Of a stretch of 64,000 nucleotides of DNA, positions 46,580 through 56,598 are shown in pieces. The translations under genes and the position numbers were made by a program. The stretch is taken from assembly GCA_958298945.1 (NCBI GenBank), contig OY282605.1, positions 42,572,811 to 42,636,810 of the forward strand, in the 5' to 3' direction. Source of the stretch: Atherix ibis. Lineage: Eukaryota; Arthropoda; Insecta; Diptera; Athericidae. The first letter of the stretch is position 1, and every line of letters begins with the position of its first letter. Under the pieces are notes generated by a model. It was given only the letters and a program-made list of their open reading frames with translations, was not told the origin of the DNA and did not search any database.

Positions 46580-47325
46580 GGATTTGCTCCAAAATGATCT
46601 GTCTGAAATTGAACAAATAGAATATATGAAAAAATTTGCTTGTTATCAATAATATTAAATTATAATATTTGTATAAATTATTGTAGTTATTAATTGTGTA
46701 TGTGCATGAACAAGATCAACTATTTCGTCTGACTTTAATCGATTGAAACGAATAAAATTATTTGTAAGCAATTTAGAGAATTTATATACAAATTTATACA
46801 AAATATAGTATTTTCTTACGAGTGTTTGTGCAAATATTATATAACCAATATTGTTGAAATTTTTTTTTCCTATAAATATTAATTCAACTATGTTAATAGT
46901 TTCTGATTTGAATGGTAAAATATGAAAAAACTATTTTTATTTTCATTTGAATTATTCGATTTAATTAATTCAATAACTTATTTTGATCATAATAAACCAA
47001 TTAATTAAGCAAAATTCGGAATAAAATGGATTAGTTGTGAAAATTTTGCAAAAAGCTTTCCATTATCGATCATCAACATAGCGTAGAGCTTTAGTTCAGA
47101 ACAAATTCCTTATTTATACAATTACCATTAATTAATAATATAAAATATATACCGAGTAATATTATAATCGAATAAGTCCGAACTATTCCTCTGATTAATA
47201 TTATTTTAATTCAGTTTATGTTAATAATGCAATTTAATTATTTATTATTATACAAATTTTTTATTATGTTCTTATTAAAACATTTCTGTTTAAAATATAA
47301 AATATTAGAGACTTATTAATATTAT
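46580..47325. other. AT-rich spacer, no gene seen
   Basis: Low-complexity A/T sequence between copy H and the next DDE relic. Nothing else is supported. Confidence 0.5.
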
Positions 47326-47562
47326 GGTTAGGAAAGTACAACCCTGTCATTTGACTTTTTTTTATAAAGATTTATATTTGACATTTTATTTTTTGAGAAA
47401 GTTTATTATTCAAACAAAGCATACAAGTTATAGTTTTTTTTTACAAAAATGCTGATTCGCCTGTAGATACGTTTTTGCGTTTAATTTTCTTGAGCGATAA
47501 AGCGCATTTGTCGATAAAGTAAAAATAATATACATGAGGCTCTAAAAATCTACAAGTAACTG

Positions 47563-47636
47563 AAATATTTAGACACAATATGCAGATATTATAAATATTA
47601 AAAGTTATAATATCTGCATATTGTGTCTAAATATTT
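47563..47636. repeat. Perfect inverted repeat, 32-bp arms, 10-nt spacer
   Basis: The arms are 47563-47594 and 47605-47636, perfect reverse complements over 32 bp around 'atattaaaag'. The arms begin AAATATTTAGACACAATATG. The structure sits where other family copies have only single sequence. Confidence 0.9.
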
Positions 47637-47975
47637 TATTGGCCCATATTTCTTTGAAAATAAAGAGGCAGAGATAGGTACAAACAATTCTGAACGCAAT
47701 GGTCGTATGATAAATAAGTACTTTTAGCCTATATACTTAAAGATTTCAATTTAAAGTATATGTAGCTTTAACCAAATAGTATCAAAAGCTATATTACAAC
47801 AGAATAAATATATGCTGTATTACGCAAAAAGTTCCCAGCACTCGTAGTTTTGAAATGTGGTGATGTCAATTGGCCTATAAGATTAACACGTTTGAATTTT
47901 TTCACGTTTGGATTTTTTCTTATAGAGATAAGCAACATATAATATTAACATAGGCAATCTTTAAATTTTAAATTA

Positions 47976-49186
47976 CCAGCGGTATAAGGTCATAGATGGC
48001 GTGAGTGAGCGTTTTTTTTATGAGTTTGACATCTGTCAACATTAATCACTGCACATTGTCAGCAATTTCGTACAACAACATACATTTTTCCTTTGTTAAT
48101 TATGTCTAGTTTTATGCCAGAAAAAGAGCATATGCTCTGCTTTTCTGTTTCAATTTGAAGAAATCGGCTGCCGAATCGCATCGAATGCTTATGGAGGCCT
48201 ATGGTGACATTGCTTTATCGGAAACAATGTGCCGACATTGGTTTCGTCGGTGGGACAAGAACCGTGAAAATCGGCCTAGGAAGGTTGAGGACCATCAATT
48301 GCAGGTTCTTTTGGACGAAAACGATACCAAATTGCAAAAAATGCTCGCGGTGCAATTGGGTGTTACTCAAGCAGCCATTTTCATCCGTCTGTGTGCCATA
48401 GGGAAGATTGAAAAGATCGGAAAATAGGTGCCGCATGAATTGAACGATAGGCATATGGAGCGACGCCAAAACACATGCGAAATCTTGCTCACCAGACAAA
48501 AAATAAAGTCATTCCTGCATCGGATTGTGACAGTTTATGAAAAGTGGATATATTTCGAGAATCCTAAACGCAAGAAATCGTGGGTTGATCCCAGCCAACC
48601 ATCAATATCTTCCCCAATACCAAATCGCTTCGGACGGAAGACGATGTTGTGCGGTTGGTGGGATCAGCAGGGTATCGTCTACTATGAGATGCTGAAATCT
48701 GGTGAAACTGTAAATTCCCACCGCTACCACCAACAACTGGTCAAATTGCACAGGGCTCTACGTAAAAAAAGAACGGATTATCAACAAAGACATGACAAGC
48801 TGATTTTCCTCCACGACAACGCATCATCGCACACATCAGAAATGGTCCGAAACTACTCGGAGACACTCAACTGGGAGGTGCTACCCCACCCCGCTTATTC
48901 ACCAGAACCTGGTCCCTTCCGCCTACCACCTGTTTTCGTCGTTGTGCCACGCGCTCGCTGAGCAGCACTTCGATTTTTACGAAGACGTCCAAAAAAGGCT
49001 TGATGGTTGGTTTGCCTCGACAGAGAAGGAATTTTTTTGGGGTGATATCCACAAATTGCCCGAGAGATGGAAAAAATGTGTAGCTAGCGAGGACAAGTAC
49101 TTTGAATAAATTTGTTTTTGCTTTCTACAAAAAAAAACACGTATTTTTTTGACAAAAAAACAGCGGATTTAAGCTTATACACCTGG
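47976..49186 (+). mobile_element. Mos1-like mariner, copy J
   Basis: The right TIR (...GCGGATTTAAGCTTATACAC then CTGG) is intact and TA flanks both ends. The left TIR has lost about 16 bp of its inner part ('ccagcggtataag' joins 'gtcatagatgg'), which should cripple transposase binding. The length is 1211 bp. Confidence 0.9.
48102..48961 (+). pseudogene. Mos1-like transposase, copy J, first Asp lost
   Basis: It starts MSSFMPEKEHM, then a 7-nt deletion shifts frame. The main frame (48155-48961) lacks the same 24 nt in the HTH linker as copy B (WFRRWDKNREN). An in-frame stop lies after KIEKIGK (48425). The first Asp box reads VTVYEKW in place of TGDEKW. The second Asp is present (HDNASSH). A frameshift near 48905 destroys the third-Asp box. 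The old C-terminus persists in other frames to 49108. It is a close relative of copies A, B and C, but dead. Confidence 0.9.
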
Positions 49187-49504
49187 TATGTAAAAACTAA
49201 TAATCCGTCAAATAATAGCCGCATTACAGCCCGAAAGGTGCAAAAGAATCATTAAAAATTTTCCTTAAACTATTGAGTCCTGCAAGTTGTTTTTGCTAGT
49301 AATTTAAATATGTTCATTATTTATTTCTAATAACATAATTTAATTAATATAAAAATTAGAAAATTTTATTAAAATTTCAATTATTATTATTTTTGATTGG
49401 ATTTCACTTTCTTAAGCCTAAATTGGATTACTATTATTAAAAATAGTTACCAATATGGCAATACTAATCATAATACATGTTATTATTTTATCAATAAAAT
49501 TATT

Positions 49505-50735
49505 TAATTAAATAGAAGCTAAATAAATTTATCATACAAAAAAAAAACATTATTAATTTTGTGAAATTATTTTTTTTTCCTTTTTTCTGGATATAATATA
49601 CGGATTTGTATAGAAAAATACAAATTACTCATACATACTCCGTATGTACATGTTTATTATAATGTTTCGAAGAAAAAAAAATGTATGTTTTCATTTTTAT
49701 TCAGCTGGTTCAGCATTTTATGAATATTCCACGTTTCAGATCATACTAGAATACTAAAAACAGACGCAATTCAGCAAATTTCCATTTCAGGGATAATAAC
49801 AACCGCCATGACAGGCAGACTCCTGCAAATGAGAGCTTAGTCGTGAAAAGGAAAATAAATAAAATCCAATATGACAAGGTTAAGGTCTCTTGAAAATAGA
49901 AACGCAAAAAAAAAATGTTGCCCTCTTAACATATACGGGTGCTTGTAACGTAGAAAATTTGATTATTTTGCAACAAATTTATTAGAATCTCTATTATCGT
50001 TATTTGGTATAAATCAATTCACAATAAACGAGGACATTTTCCAGTGCTATTCATTGAAATTCCATACATAAATTTACTTATGTGTGCAAGCATATACATA
50101 TACGAGTATGTATATATGTTATTTTCGTCTTGAATAGGTTGCATCCGTTTCCATATTTTCGTATGCTATCAATTTTATCGTTATTGCTTGATTGTCTTTT
50201 AACAGCAAAAAGATTACTTGCGAGAAGGTTTCTTATTTCCAAAAAAAGATAACAATTTTTATTTAGATTTTTTATCAATAAACTAGATTTTTTTCTTTTT
50301 TTTTTGAATAGAGGAATAATTTATGCTCAAACTAGATTACACTGAAGAATTTCCGGTTATCGTTGTACTTTTCATAAAAATAAGAATGGGGAAAAAAAAC
50401 CGTTCACATAAATTTGAAATATTTTAGGTTTATTTTTAGATATTTTCCTCATATTTGTACTTATTTGTATGATATGATAAGATTTTTATGGTATTATATG
50501 CATATTTATGTTATCAACAACAAAAATAATTCATTATTTTTTTATTAATCATATCCTATGGTAAAAAAAGGTTCTTATAAAAATTAGATGCTATTTTGAG
50601 ATAATATTTTTGAAATTAAAGTACTACATTTATGAACAAATAATACATTTCTCATTTTTTATAGATTTCTTTTATTTAAAATTCGCTATAATTTTATTCA
50701 AATAATATTTCCATCACACGATTTCTTCCAGGAGT
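49505..50735. other. AT-rich spacer, no gene seen
   Basis: Contains long poly-A/T runs. The zone 49700-49880 is slightly less AT-rich but not assignable. Nothing is supported. Confidence 0.45.
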
Positions 50736-50739
50736 CGAT

Positions 50740-51130
50740 TTTTTGAGACTTTTTGGCATATTTCGCATTGCAATTTGCCCATCAATCAATAGATGTTAAT
50801 TTTCCAAAGCTTTAAAGTTTAAAAATTATCTGCGAAAATATGATTTTTTTACATAATCTTTGCGGCTACATCACATCACCAAATCCCGAAATTACGTATT
50901 CTGTAAAAGTTTCGAGGAATAATGTCAAAAATTTGTTGTGTTGTGTGACTTGTGGTATCATCTTGTCAAAATCATATAAATATTATGATTTGACGGCCAT
51001 AGTAGTCTCTGCTTCTTTAATTTCAAACAAATACGACATATGGCACCTTCAGACTAAAATACGCACCAAACAGTGGCTCCTCTATAGTCATTTTTAGGTT
51101 CTGGAGTCTTATAGATCGAGTAAAAACTAA
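50740..51130 (-). mobile_element. DDE transposase relic, eighth locus
   Basis: Inverted relative to most copies. On the minus strand it reads 'aaatgactatagaggagcc', 'tggtgcgtattttagtctgaaggtgcc', 'gtttgaaattaaagaagcagagac' and 'acgtaatttcgggatttgg', the order of landmarks in the consensus. The frame at 50840-51097 on the opposite strand is a shadow of this relic. Confidence 0.6.
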
Positions 51131-51285
51131 GCCTTATCGCTAAAGAAAATTCATCGCCAAACCAGGCTGGAAAGTTTTTACAATTTTTTCATAGTTTATG
51201 TTAATAAAATAATCCATAAAACTAAATGACAATCATTAAAATAAATAAATGCTACTAACTTAAATGACATATATTTTGAAACACA

Positions 51286-51657
51286 TTAGCTGTATTCGAT
51301 TGGGGTAAGTTTCCTACTGTGCAGTAGTTGTAGCTGTCATCATCTACTGTACCTCGAACAAACGAGTAGATTGTCGCAGTAGTTGCGCATACTATTTAGG
51401 GTGGGGAAATTTTAGTTCCCGAAGTGGAAATAGATGGCTTAGCGGGTTTGTTGGTTATGTTGAAGCGTCAAATTTTTGTTTTTATTGTTTATGTTTGCGT
51501 AAAATTAGTTTTGATTGTTTATGTGTGAATAAACTCAGTATTTTTGTTGAATATTTTGAGGTTATATTTTACTGCTGTCAGTAAATTGTCCATTTTATTG
51601 AGAATCTACTGCGAACTACTGCACAGTAGCAAAATTGGTCCAATCGAATACAGCTAA
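51286..51657. mobile_element. MITE with long TIRs (TTAGCTGTATTCGATTGG)
   Basis: The left end TTAGCTGTATTCGATTGG and right end CCAATCGAATACAGCTAA are perfect inverses. Pairing resumes further in with CTACTGTGCAGTAGTT versus AACTACTGCACAGTAG. The length is 372 bp with no coding capacity. The flanks AAACACA (left) and AAACAGA (right) may be a degenerate 7-8 bp target duplication, which would suit a hAT or P-like origin, but that is tentative. Confidence 0.75.
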
Positions 51658-51907
51658 AAACAGAATTGTAAGTATTAGTAGAACTGTTTGTATTCCAATT
51701 TTTCAACAATAATGCATCATATTTTGCATTTCGATTTTTAGTGCACACTGTTTAGGAACACTAAAGTAATTTTGAGGTTAGTTACAATATCATTTCAAGA
51801 ACGACAATCGGTTAGCAAAAAAACTCAAGAGAGGTAAAATTGTTCAATTATTTTATATCTACTAATGGCATAAACCAAAAAAAAATGTTTTAATTTTAAT
51901 TGAATAA

Positions 51908-51939
51908 GGCCGAGCAACGCCGGGAAACGGGTAGCTAGT
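51908..51939 (+). other. Possible Helitron-like 3' terminus
   Basis: 'gccgagcaacgccgggaaac' followed by GGGTAGCTAGT resembles the GC-rich hairpin plus CTAGT ends seen in some insect Helitron-like elements. No matching 5' end or rolling-circle replication gene is visible, so the call is weak. Confidence 0.25.
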
Positions 51940-51944
51940 CTAAA

Positions 51945-53530
51945 ATAATTTTTAAAATCAAAAATGAATATTTAAAAAAAATTTCGAAAGCAGTAAGTAT
52001 CCAAACTTTAAATAAAAGCCATGAAAAGTTTTATTACAAAATTTCAGATTTATTATGGAAAAAATAATAAGTATTGTAGAATAGATTAACCTATTTTTCC
52101 TGTAAATAATTTTTCTAAAAAAACCCTTGATATATATTCTGAAACTTTCATAACCATTTAAATAGATCTAAAAAGTTATTTTCAAAAACCATTTTAAAAA
52201 TTTAATTAAAAAAAATCGAATTTAACCTCAACTTCTATTACTTGTCATATGTGTGTATGAGGTACTCTCCAAATCAAACATGGCCGGCATGTCATTTCCT
52301 TTGGACGGCATGTCATTTCCAAAGTCAAATATGGCTGACTTAAATTGTCAGCACTTTGACTAATATTTTCAAATATTTTAATTATATTCCAGCAGTCTTC
52401 TTTACATATATTTAAGTTCTATCATATTTAAATCTTCTTAATTTCTTGTATACAATTTTAATACAAGTTTTAACTAATTCACATTCTTAAAATAAAAGAT
52501 TTATTCTAAAAAAAAACTCCAAAAATATTATAAGGAAAAAAATGGATTATCCCAAAAATTTTATTACATAAGCAAACAAAAAAAAAAAAACATTAATAAA
52601 TTAAAAGTTATTATTATCATAATGCCTACTTAGGAAAATATAGAACTTATTATATAATTGAAAATACACATTTTATACAACATCTTGTATTTCACTTAAT
52701 TTAGCTCAAACCAATTTCTTCTGATAATTACATAAGAGATTTGTTCAATTATGATTCTTTTTACTTAACAAAATTGCTAAAATCTTAAGTTAACTTATGC
52801 GCTTTAGTTTTAATTTCTTACAAAATATATTAAAAATAAATCGAAATTTTCTTAGATTGCTTTTGAAATTCAATATCTTGATAGAAAATTAATAAATAAT
52901 TCCAAGTAAAAGATGTTTACGAAATATTTTTGAAAAGAATTTTTTTTCTAAGAACTTTTTTTTCTTCAAACTTTCCATTAGATAATCTTTCTATCTTAAC
53001 AAAACAAATTGATAATTATTATTATCTACTTGTAAGAGTTTATTTTAAAAATATTACACAATAAGTAATAGATCGGTATATCCTTATTTGTTATTAATGG
53101 TATTATATTTAATAATGTTTATGTATTTGAAATCAGTTTTCAGGTAACAAACAAATAATAACAAAACAAACAATTTCATAAATAAATCGCATTATTTTTA
53201 CATATTTGTATATTATAATTTTCAATATTTCAAATCATTCCTTTGGAGTGTACAAATTTTTTGGCTAGAAAACAACATCACATTGAGTATGGTTGAGGAA
53301 TTCTTTAAACAAAAACAATTGTTCATTGAGTACAGAAACCTTCCAAACTGTAAAGGACACGTTTGTCAAGTTAGACACGCAATTCAATTAAATTACAAAC
53401 AAAGTCCAAATTTCGACCTGTAAAGTAACGTGAATTCCGTATAAAGTAGGTCGACCATACATCTGCTTACTTAATGGTCATTTTGACGGGTATTACGGAT
53501 ATAAGTGTGAGAAAAGGTAAACGGATATGT
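51945..53530. other. AT-rich spacer
   Basis: It has one local repeat ('catggccggcatgtcatttcc' / 'ggacggcatgtcatttcc', 52279-52320). The part from 53220 to 53530 is less AT-rich and could be the 3' flank of a host gene lying to its right on the minus strand. Nothing firm is seen. Confidence 0.4.
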
Positions 53531-53633
53531 TCAGGCTTTTACGATTAATACTACAACCAGTACTCCACCCACATACAGGTAACTTTCCTTATAAAATGCC
53601 CCTTTGAGTGTTTGATTAATGTATGTGGCTTCG
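53531..53633 (-). CDS. Candidate terminal exon of an unidentified membrane-anchored protein
   Basis: On the minus strand a splice-acceptor-like 'catttttcag' precedes 103 bp that translate in one frame to EATYINQTLKGAFYKESYLY, then VGGVLVVVLIVKA and a stop. The composition is unlike the A/T-biased chance frames nearby: it has an N-glycosylation sequon (NQT) and a C-terminal hydrophobic segment like a tail or lipid anchor. The exon would begin in phase 2. I found no convincing upstream partner. A possible donor (ACAG|GTATGT, near 54028) ends a frame in a different phase. I do not recognise the protein, and chance remains likely. Confidence 0.22.
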
Positions 53634-53745
53634 CTGAAAAATGGAAATTTAATTAAACGAAATTAAGTAGATTATTTAGATATAATTTCTAAAAATGCAC
53701 TTCTACACTAAATTCTATATTATTACAAATTTTCTAACAAAAACG

Positions 53746-53773
53746 TTATTATTATTATTATTATTATTATTTT
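53746..53773. repeat. (TTA)n microsatellite
   Basis: About 28 bp of TTA/ATT triplets. Confidence 0.85.
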
Positions 53774-54542
53774 TATCATAACCGTTTTGTATTAATATCT
53801 ACGTGTATAAAGTTTAAGGTATAATCTAATATATAATATGATATTTTGATAAAATAATATTTCATTTTAGTTCTAACAGGACTAAATGTACTTTTTTTTT
53901 GTTCAATTTAATACCAAAAATTGACAAACAAATCGGAAAAGGATCATATCCTTACCGTCTAGCTAAAATGTCGGTGACAAATACTAACATATATTTTTTC
54001 TAATTTTTCAATTATATATATACATACCTGTAGTCGATATATCAATAAATAAATAATTTCTCATGTAATTTACCGTGAAATAGGCTCTTAATAAAACGTG
54101 AAAACCACCCAAATTGTCTGAATGCACGCAATCACCGGAAAGGTATTTTATTTTGAACAAAATGCTATCGAGAAAAAACAGTACCCCAAACCCATTACTA
54201 AAATAGTCCACCCTATTTTTGGTAATGTCAAACAAATATTTTAGCTATTGTTATAAATTGATACTAATAATAGTTGACATGGTTTGCGCGAGATATTTTC
54301 AATAGAATTTTACGATTAATATTATAATTTATGATCAATCAATTTCAGATATAAATACTTGTATAACCTTAAAAAAAAGTTTCACCTCAAATCATGAAAA
54401 CTTCCGAAAGATTTTCATGCTTAAACCATTGACCATAACTATTAGTTAATGCTTAGTAATTATTTTTTTTTTAGTAAAATTATAGAAAAACTATCAATTA
54501 TTATAAATTTTTTAATAATAAAGATATGTCCTTATTTAAATA

Positions 54543-54874
54543 TCAAGGTTGTATGATTAATACCTAATTCTTGGTAAGAGACGGTATTGCTACTATTAAA
54601 AATACTCAATTTTTTTGTAAATGTTACCTGTTGTGAGTTAAGAAATTAATTCCACAAGTTAGGATAGGAATTGTTTCCATCCTAACTTGTAGAATTTATA
54701 TCTTTCGCCAGATTCAGCCCCAAAAATAGCTATTATTTCCTTTTTTTGAATAAGACAAAAATATTTTGCACAAAAGGTAGAAAAATATTATATTAAAATA
54801 TAAAAATTAAAAAACATTTTTAAATATAAAATTGTTTTTTTTTGTCTAGACAGGTATTAATCATACAACCCTCA
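54543..54874. mobile_element. MITE with mariner-type TIRs, second copy
   Basis: The left end 'tcaaggttgtatgattaata' follows TA at 54541-54542. The right end 'caggtattaatcatacaacc' plus CTCA is followed by TA. The left inner arm ('ttggtaagagacggtattgc', 'tactattaaaaat') matches the inverse of the right arm of the element at 13661-13853. An inner hairpin, ACAAGTTAGGAT / ATCCTAACTTGT, lies near 54653-54692. It is 332 bp and non-coding. Confidence 0.75.
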
Positions 54875-55477
54875 TAATTCGATTTTTATAAACCTGTTGT
54901 AATTTCATATATGGTCCATAATTACTATATTATTTAATTTTACTATTAAGCTAACCTGTATAATATAGATTTAAGTATATATCTTTTGTAAATTAACAGT
55001 AAATTTTGATAACCTAAAAGGGATAAAAGGGATATGTTAGTTACACTATTATAAAATTGGAAGAAAATACTTTTTGAAAGTTTTCTTTTTAAGTAACTAC
55101 AATAACAAAAAACAACACATAAAATATAATAAGAAAAATTTTAGATCACATCCGCATCATATTGGTTATTTTATAATATAAAAAACATAAACGATTGAAA
55201 TTACTATTACAAGGGGTGGTAAACCTTACACGCCATAACTCGCCACATGACACACAATTAAGCAAAAAACATTATGGCGACTGACAATAAAATGGACAGC
55301 TAGATGGTAGTCAGAAAAAAAAATAATAAAAACATGAATATAAATCATTTATTGCCAATAAATAATATCATAAAAAATTATCGACGCGTAAAAATATTCA
55401 ACTATAAGGGAATTTTTATTTATGACCAAATTGGATGATATGCGTATAACGATGGCATTTCTTTCCATAAAAATAAA

Positions 55478-55503
55478 TTATTATTATTATTATTATTATT
55501 ATT
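55478..55503. repeat. (TTA)n microsatellite
   Basis: About 26 bp of TTA triplets. Confidence 0.85.
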
Positions 55504-56361
55504 TTGTATTGAATATTTTTCGGGTATTTTATTTTAAGTTTAAAAAAAAAAATACTCTAACATTTTTAGGTGAAAAGAATTTAAAAAAAATTGTTTTCGT
55601 ACTTTAAGTGATGGGATAAAAAGCAAAAAAAAAAAAATACTATAAATATTGATAAGTTTGGTATTTAATTTATAAAACTTTAAAATTGTTAAAATAATTT
55701 TTCCATTATGAAATGGTTCCTTTAAAAAATTCAAATGAACAACAACAAACCATATTACGGATGTCGAATGACTCATTTGTTGTGTGACTGTTTAAGAGAA
55801 TTAGATTAAATATATCATAAGAATTTCCTTAAGTTAAAAAATCTGTATTATTATTGGAAAGTGTAAAAAAAGTGGTGAGTAATTTTTTTTTATTACTCTT
55901 CTATGACAATACAGTGGCGTCCAAAACTGATAATTAGAATTTAATGCTTTGAACTGAGTCATACTGATAGTCATTTGAGCATTATTTGTTTTATATTTTA
56001 TATCATTAATTTTTACCATATGTGGCAGAAAATCAGAAAAAAACTGATTTTTTTGCAATAATTTTATTTTACTCTTGTACATCCTTAAACTATGAGCTTT
56101 CAAGTATCTACAATGATCGATCTGTGGGGGAGATTCATTTTTCGAAGGCTTTTAAGGACTTCTTTAACCAACTTCAATGTTTTCATTGCTCACAGCAGCG
56201 CTGGATGTATTTAACTTTAATCGCCATCAGCTTCTCGATTTGACTTCTTTCGATATTATCGAAAGTAGAAGGATCACATCATTTCAAGAAAAAGGGGCTT
56301 TTTGCATCTGATCGAATAATAATTCTTATTAATTTTCCCCTTAACAAGTTGGGATGTCCCC

Positions 56362-56598
56362 TTAACAAGGTTTGACTTTCACTGCCTGTTCGCCCTCAAA
56401 AAATACTTTTTTCAAGGACTCAGCAAGCTTAGCATAAACTTTCGGTGCTCTTTTTTCGCAGTACACTTCAAGCTGATATGATGCAATCAGCCCTTTTGCT
56501 TCGATGCGACGTACCCTTTTTCTACTGTTTTGGGCCATCCAAAAATACTCTTTACCAACGAAAAGATTGTGGTTTTCGCTAAAGAATATTTCCCACAA
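56362..56598 (-). CDS. Unassigned short reading frame with gene-like composition
   Basis: The 78-codon minus-strand frame reads MWEIFFSENHNLFVGKEYF, WMAQNSRKRVRRIEAKGLIA, SYQLEVYCEKRAPKVYAKLA, ESLKKVFFEGEQAVKVKPC. Codon use and the spread of charged residues are unlike the A/T-driven frames around it. I recognise no family. Downstream on the same strand, in another frame (56160-56290), the sequence DPSTFDNIERSQIEKLMAIK also looks non-random. It may be a fragment of an old transposon gene or a retrocopy. A functional host gene is unlikely, as no promoter or exon structure is evident. Confidence 0.25.
   Translation of the reverse strand: MWEIFFSENHNLFVGKEYFWMAQNSRKRVRRIEAKGLIASYQLEVYCEKRAPKVYAKLAESLKKVFFEGEQAVKVKPC

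Larger units (their letters stand above)
47330..49500 (+). mobile_element. DDE transposase relic, seventh locus, split by a mariner
   Basis: It begins with 'gtacaaccctgtcatttgac', a start also seen near 11035 and 58218, perhaps an element end. It continues with 'gaggctctaaaaatctacaagtaactg', an unusual hairpin (47563-47636), GPYFFENKEAE (near 47642-47676) and 'agcactcgtagttttgaaatgtgg'. After the mariner (47976-49186) it resumes at 49190 with 'ccgtcaaataatagccgcattacagcccgaaaggtgc', the family's C-terminal LRPEMCEKVI region. So the mariner landed inside the relic. Confidence 0.65.

Noticed and set aside
50840..51097. An 85-codon plus-strand frame as a gene
   Set aside because: It is the reverse strand of a DDE transposase relic that shares landmarks with eight other loci.
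54008..54235. A 75-codon minus-strand frame ending in a GTATGT donor-like site, as a partner exon for 53531-53633
   Set aside because: The splice phase does not match the downstream candidate exon, and stops and composition do not favour one frame over others.
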